From an uncultured Bacilli bacterium (GTDB taxonomy: Bacteria > Bacillota_I > Bacilli_A > RF39 > UBA660), in NCBI GenBank assembly GCA_910584165.1, contig CAJTZU010000003.1, positions 62,001 through 126,000 of the forward strand: a stretch of 64,000 nt of DNA, read 5' to 3'. A program made the position numbers and the translations under genes. Each line of letters starts with the position of its first letter. The first letter of the stretch is position 1. The notes beneath the pieces are model-generated. The model ran no database searches and was not told where the DNA came from. It saw only the letters and a list, made by a program, of their open reading frames with translations. Shown here piece by piece: positions 60,076 through 64,000 of this stretch.

Positions 60076-60102
60076 AGTATATGTAAAAAATATTTATCTT
60101 AT
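60076..60102 (-). promoter_or_regulatory. SigE-like promoter of spoIIIAH
   Basis: On the minus strand ATA (60102-60100), 16 bp, CATATACT (60083-60076) resembles the SigE form ATA and CATACANT. The same octamer occurs before gerM at 59238-59231. Confidence 0.5.
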
Positions 60103-60164
60103 TACTAAAATATTCTTTTTTAAATAGATTTGTGATAAAATAAATAGTAGAGAGGATGATGATT

Positions 60165-61403
60165 ATGTCAAAGATAAAAGAAGTAATAGGAAGAGAAATT
60201 TTAGATTCTAGAGGAAATCCTACAGTAGAAGTAGACGTTATTCTAGAAAGTGGAATTATGGGTAGAGCAGCTGTTCCAAGTGGAGCATCAACTGGTGAAA
60301 GAGAAGCTTTAGAGATGCGTGATGGAGGAACTCGTTACATGGGAAAAGGTGTCATGAACGCTGTTAATCATGTAAACAATGAATTGAGAGATTTAGTAAT
60401 TGGTATGGATGCGCTAGACCAAAAAGCATTAGATTATGCCATGATTGAATTAGATGGAACAGAAACAAAGTCTAGATTAGGTGCAAATGCTATTTTAGGA
60501 GTATCTATGGCTGCTATGAAAGCTGCAGCACAGTATAAAGGATTACCACTTTATCGATATATTGGAAATGGTAGTACCCAACCTAAACCAATGATGAATA
60601 TTATTAATGGAGGAGCTCATGCCGATAATAAAGTGGATTTCCAAGAATTTATGATTATTCCACAAGCTGATACTATTAAAGAAAGAGTAAGAATTGGTGC
60701 AGAAGTATTCCATAATTTAAAGAAAGTATTAAATGGAAAAGGATATGCAACTGGTGTAGGTGATGAAGGTGGATTCGCACCAGATTTACAAAGTAATGAA
60801 GAAGGATTTGAACTAATTGTAGAAGCTATTAAAAAAGCAGGGTATGAGCCTGGTAAAGATGTTTGCTTAGCAATTGATGTTGCAGCATCTGAATTTTATG
60901 ATAAGGATTTAGGAAAATATAAGTTTCGTTGGTCAACAGGAGAAGAATTTACTACGGATGAGCTTATTGACTTTTATGAAAATTTAATAAGTAAGTATCC
61001 GATTATTTCTATTGAGGATCCAGTAGATGAAAATGATTGGGAAGGATTTAGAAAAATCACAGAGAGATTAGGTAGTAAAATTCAATTAGTTGGTGATGAT
61101 TTATTTGTAACGAATAAAAAATGTTTACAAATGGGAATTGATAATCATGCAGGAAATGCTATTTTGTTAAAAGTGAATCAAATTGGTACCATTACAGAAA
61201 CATTAGAAACAATTGAACTTGCACGCTCAAATGGATATGCGACTGTTATTTCTCATCGTAGTGGAGAAACAGAAGATACTACAATTTCAGATTTAGCTGT
61301 AGGATTAGATTTAGGTCAAATTAAAACAGGTTCTATGTCTAGAACAGATAGAATTTGTAAATATAATCAATTAATGCGTATTGAGGAAGAGTTAGAAAGA
61401 TAG
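60165..61403 (+). CDS. eno: enolase
   Basis: A 412-residue glycolytic enzyme that converts 2-phosphoglycerate to phosphoenolpyruvate. I choose ATG 60165, 9 nt after AGAGG, so the protein starts MSKIKEVIGREILDSRGNPT; two ATG codons at 60156 and 60159 are also in frame and cannot be ruled out. Active-site elements are VPSGASTGEREALE near 37-50, GDEGGFAP near 202, SIEDPVDENDW near 284, LVGDDLFVTN near 307, LLKVNQIG near 334 and SHRSGETED near 365. All are complete. The small membrane gene at 61413 follows after 9 bp. Confidence 0.97.
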   Translation: MSKIKEVIGREILDSRGNPTVEVDVILESGIMGRAAVPSGASTGEREALEMRDGGTRYMGKGVMNAVNHVNNELRDLVIGMDALDQKALDYAMIELDGTETKSRLGANAILGVSMAAMKAAAQYKGLPLYRYIGNGSTQPKPMMNIINGGAHADNKVDFQEFMIIPQADTIKERVRIGAEVFHNLKKVLNGKGYATGVGDEGGFAPDLQSNEEGFELIVEAIKKAGYEPGKDVCLAIDVAASEFYDKDLGKYKFRWSTGEEFTTDELIDFYENLISKYPIISIEDPVDENDWEGFRKITERLGSKIQLVGDDLFVTNKKCLQMGIDNHAGNAILLKVNQIGTITETLETIELARSNGYATVISHRSGETEDTTISDLAVGLDLGQIKTGSMSRTDRICKYNQLMRIEEELER

Positions 61404-61412
61404 GAGAGAAGT

Positions 61413-61622
61413 ATGGCCGCTATACATGATACTATGGGTTCTAGTAAAGATCCACATATGAAAAATCCAATGCCAAAGTATATATTAATAGCAATTGTTG
61501 TTATTTTACTATTAATCTTTGTAGCACCAAAAGTTTATGAAATTTATCGTGATAATTTGAATGATACAACAGATAGGGCAGAAGATGGAGAACTTACAAG
61601 TAATACTATTAGAGATAAATAA
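61413..61622 (+). CDS. 69-residue single-pass membrane protein
   Basis: A small protein with one hydrophobic segment at about 24-42 (YILIAIVVILLLIFVAP) and charged ends. I do not recognise the family. An AGGAGAGA site overlaps the enolase stop and a terminator follows, so it is part of the eno transcript. Confidence 0.65.
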   Translation: MAAIHDTMGSSKDPHMKNPMPKYILIAIVVILLLIFVAPKVYEIYRDNLNDTTDRAEDGELTSNTIRDK

Positions 61623-61648
61623 GAGGAATTTAATCCTCTTTTTTTATT
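61620..61648 (+). terminator. Terminator after the eno unit
   Basis: AAGAGGA (61621-61627), loop ATTTAA, TCCTCTT (61634-61640), then T residues. Confidence 0.88.
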
Positions 61649-61713
61649 AGAATTCTTTTAATCTATTTTCTAACTTTTGTTTTTATGATATACTTATTTT
61701 ATAAGGTGATAGT

Positions 61714-64000
61714 ATGGCAAAGAAGAAAAAAAGAAAAGATTCTAAAAAGAATACAGCAACTAATCTTTCAGAGTTAAAAGGATTTGGTTTATTATTAATT
61801 GCAATTATCGGTTGTTGTCCTTTTGGTATCGTTGCTGATATTATTAAAGGGTTTGCAGCCTTTTTAGTGGGAACATGGTGGGCAATTCTTCTTGTAATTG
61901 TAGGCATTTGTGGAATATTTATGATTATTAAAAGAGAAAGACCTAATTTTTTAGATGTAAAATTTTTTGGATTGTATATTATAATTATAGCTTTTTTAAT
62001 ATTATCCCATACTGCTTATATCAAAGGGATAGAAGGAATAGATGTTAAAAATTTTAAATTTGCGGATGATACTACAACGGTAGTAACAGAAACTGTAAAT
62101 AGTATTATGAGTTTTGTAAAGAGTGATGCGAATACTTTAATTTCTTCTATGTCTAATTTAGGTGGAGGAATAATAGGTGCTATTTTCTGCAGTGTTTTTG
62201 TAGCTCTTTTAACATTAGATGGTACTGTTGTTGTTGCAATTGCTCTTATTATTTGTGGATTCTTAATGTTTACAGGATTATCTATTTATGATATGTTAAC
62301 CAAGGCAAAGGAAAAAGTAAATAAGTTAGCAAGTGGAATAGAGCATCAGAATAAACATAAGGAAAAGGAAAAAGATAAAGTAATTGTTGACGATGAAGAT
62401 GATGAAGAAGAGGATGAAGAGGAGGAAGACGATGAAGAAGATAATCGTCGTGTAATTCCAAGAGGGGAACTTCATCAACCAAAAATGGAAACTGTTGTTG
62501 ATGAAGAAACAGGAGAAGTTACAGAAGTTGAAGTTTTTGAAGAAGCAACTACTTGGGAATATCCACCTTTAAATTTATTATCAAAACCAACTAAAAATAG
62601 TAATAAAGAAAATCAAGATGCAATTAAGAAAAATATTCCAACTTTAGAACAGGTACTTAGGGATTTTGGAATCGAAGCAAAGGTTGTTAGGGCGAAAGTT
62701 GGACCTGCTGTAACGCAATATGAACTAGAGATTAAAGCTGGTACTAGAGTTAGTAAAATTTTGGGACTTAATAGAGAAATTGCTTTATCATTAGCTGCAA
62801 AAGATGTTCGTATTCAAGCTCCAATACCAGGAAAAAACACAGTTGGTATTGAACTTCCTAATGCGACGATTTCTATGGTAGGAGTAAGGGAAGTATTACA
62901 AAAGGCAAATGAAAGTGATAAGTCTTTAGATAAAAAACTATTAGCTGTTCTTGGAAAAGATATTGAGGGTGAATGTCGGACAATGGAAATTGATAAAACT
63001 CCGCATCTTTTAGTAGCAGGTTCTACAGGTAGTGGTAAATCTGTTTGTATTAATAGTATTTTAGCAAGTATCTTAATGCGTACAAAACCAGATGAAGTAA
63101 AACTAGTACTAGTTGATCCAAAAAAGGTTGAATTATCTGTTTATAATGGTGTACCGCATCTTTTAACACCTGTAGTAACTGATCCGAAGAAAGCAAATTT
63201 AGTATTGCAGAAGATAGTAGTGGAGATGGAAAATCGTTATGAAACCTTTGAACGAAGTGGTACTAAAAATATTACTAGTTATAATAATCATTTGAGAAAA
63301 GAAAATGAAACAAGACCAGAATCCGAGCAAGTAAAATTAATGCCTTATATCGTCGTTATCATTGACGAGTTAGCCGATTTAATGTTAGTAGCTGCTAAGG
63401 AAGTGGAAGACTCTATTATGAGAATTACTCAAATGGCTCGTGCAGCCGGAATTCATTTAATTGTTGCAACACAGAGACCTTCTACAGATGTCATTACTGG
63501 TGTAGTAAAGGCAAATATTCCATCACGTATTTCTTTTGCAGTTTCATCAGGAATCGATTCTAGAACAATTTTGGATATGGTAGGTGCTGAAAAATTACTT
63601 GGAAAAGGAGATATGCTTTTCTTGCCACAAGGAATTAATACTCCAATACGTATTCAAGGAACTTTTATTTCAGAGGAAGAAACGAAAGCGATTGTAGATT
63701 TTGTTTGCTCTCAACAGAAAGCAAATTATGATAAGTCTTTAGAGCAGATGCCAGAAGAAGCTCATGCAATCACTGGTACAGAGGGAACTTCTGATGCTTT
63801 TGATGAACCATTATATGATCAAATAGTAGATTTTGTTGTAGAGCAGGGAAAAGCTAGTACATCTTTAATTCAAAGAAGATTTAGATTAGGCTATAATAGA
63901 GCTGCTCGCTGTATAGATTTACTAGAAGAAAGAGGAATTGTAGGTCCTCAGAATGGTTCTAAGCCAAGAGAAGTATTGGTAAAATTTGGCGATAATGAAG
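61714..64000 (+). CDS. ftsK: FtsK/SpoIIIE DNA translocase, 3'-truncated by the window
   Basis: ATG 61714 opens a frame that runs to the window end (762 full codons). A lysine-rich start is followed by about four membrane segments in residues 20-190 and an acidic linker rich in Asp and Glu at about 215-260. The motor domain begins near 300: Walker A is AGSTGSGKS near 435, Walker B is VVIIDELADLM near 548, and ATQRPSTDVITG with IKANIPSRISF-type sequence lies near 585. The winged-helix gamma domain (STSLIQRRFRLGYNRAARCID) has begun before the cut. It pumps chromosomal DNA at the septum during division and sporulation. Separation of FtsK from SpoIIIE is not possible here. Confidence 0.95.
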   Translation, partial: MAKKKKRKDSKKNTATNLSELKGFGLLLIAIIGCCPFGIVADIIKGFAAFLVGTWWAILLVIVGICGIFMIIKRERPNFLDVKFFGLYIIIIAFLILSHTAYIKGIEGIDVKNFKFADDTTTVVTETVNSIMSFVKSDANTLISSMSNLGGGIIGAIFCSVFVALLTLDGTVVVAIALIICGFLMFTGLSIYDMLTKAKEKVNKLASGIEHQNKHKEKEKDKVIVDDEDDEEEDEEEEDDEEDNRRVIPRGELHQPKMETVVDEETGEVTEVEVFEEATTWEYPPLNLLSKPTKNSNKENQDAIKKNIPTLEQVLRDFGIEAKVVRAKVGPAVTQYELEIKAGTRVSKILGLNREIALSLAAKDVRIQAPIPGKNTVGIELPNATISMVGVREVLQKANESDKSLDKKLLAVLGKDIEGECRTMEIDKTPHLLVAGSTGSGKSVCINSILASILMRTKPDEVKLVLVDPKKVELSVYNGVPHLLTPVVTDPKKANLVLQKIVVEMENRYETFERSGTKNITSYNNHLRKENETRPESEQVKLMPYIVVIIDELADLMLVAAKEVEDSIMRITQMARAAGIHLIVATQRPSTDVITGVVKANIPSRISFAVSSGIDSRTILDMVGAEKLLGKGDMLFLPQGINTPIRIQGTFISEEETKAIVDFVCSQQKANYDKSLEQMPEEAHAITGTEGTSDAFDEPLYDQIVDFVVEQGKASTSLIQRRFRLGYNRAARCIDLLEERGIVGPQNGSKPREVLVKFGDNE

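Overview
The window is low-GC, gene-dense DNA from a spore-forming, Gram-positive-type bacterium of the Bacillota, most likely class Bacilli or a close uncultured gut relative. The evidence is the AT-rich codon use, AGGAGG ribosome sites, consensus SigA promoters, a serine T-box, a GerE/GerM/SpoIIIAH sporulation group, BclA-like collagen proteins and a SipW/TasA-type fibre locus. TGA is read as stop. The species cannot be named from sequence alone.

Layout. Positions 1-8.1 kb hold NAD and nucleotide metabolism: a PncC/CinA C-terminus, a phosphoribosyltransferase-like protein, two NrtR-type Nudix regulators, NAD kinase, and an operon of a histidine phosphatase with a P-loop/CYTH protein. The second NrtR gene and this operon each have a matching palindrome at the promoter. 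Unrelated HerA-like and DUF3419 genes lie between. Positions 8.2-14 kb carry housekeeping genes: polA, a cation diffusion facilitator, a hypothetical gene and T-box-controlled serS. Positions 14-17.5 kb hold a membrane-anchored zinc-ribbon protein carrying only EF-Tu domains 2 and 3, a lone VirD4/TraG-type ATPase and an unknown duplicated-domain protein. Positions 17.5-22.5 kb (minus strand) are a MoxR-DUF58-BatA-BatB-TPR operon.

Positions 22.6-32.5 kb are an envelope region: a metallo-beta-lactamase-fold hydrolase, three tandem paralogous lipoproteins, a membrane-anchored clostripain-family peptidase, and a tightly coupled operon of a zinc-ribbon HEXXH metallopeptidase, a degenerate trypsin-like protein and two PsbP-like surface proteins. 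Positions 32.5-36.5 kb (minus strand) hold a TPR glycosyltransferase, a collagen-like gene broken in two, a large serine recombinase and a 49-residue ORF.

Positions 36.7-50.9 kb are the most striking part. This is one plus-strand locus with a consensus promoter at its start and a strong terminator at its end: a 1280-residue Cys/His-rich repeat protein, an ER-type (SipW-like) signal peptidase, two identical tasA-like genes on a perfect 1298-bp direct repeat, an Ig-like protein ending in a TasA-like domain, a second SipW-like peptidase and two further TasA-like exported proteins. It looks like an elaborated version of the Bacillus tapA-sipW-tasA biofilm fibre operon.

Positions 50.9-64 kb hold an SDR oxidoreductase, a small membrane-peptide unit, a uracil permease with a histone-like tail, upp, a collagen-like gene, a VTC/DUF4956/beta-helix operon, tRNA-Arg(UCU), the gerM-gerE-spoIIIAH sporulation genes with SigE/SigK-like promoters, enolase, a small membrane protein and the start of ftsK/spoIIIE, which runs off the window.
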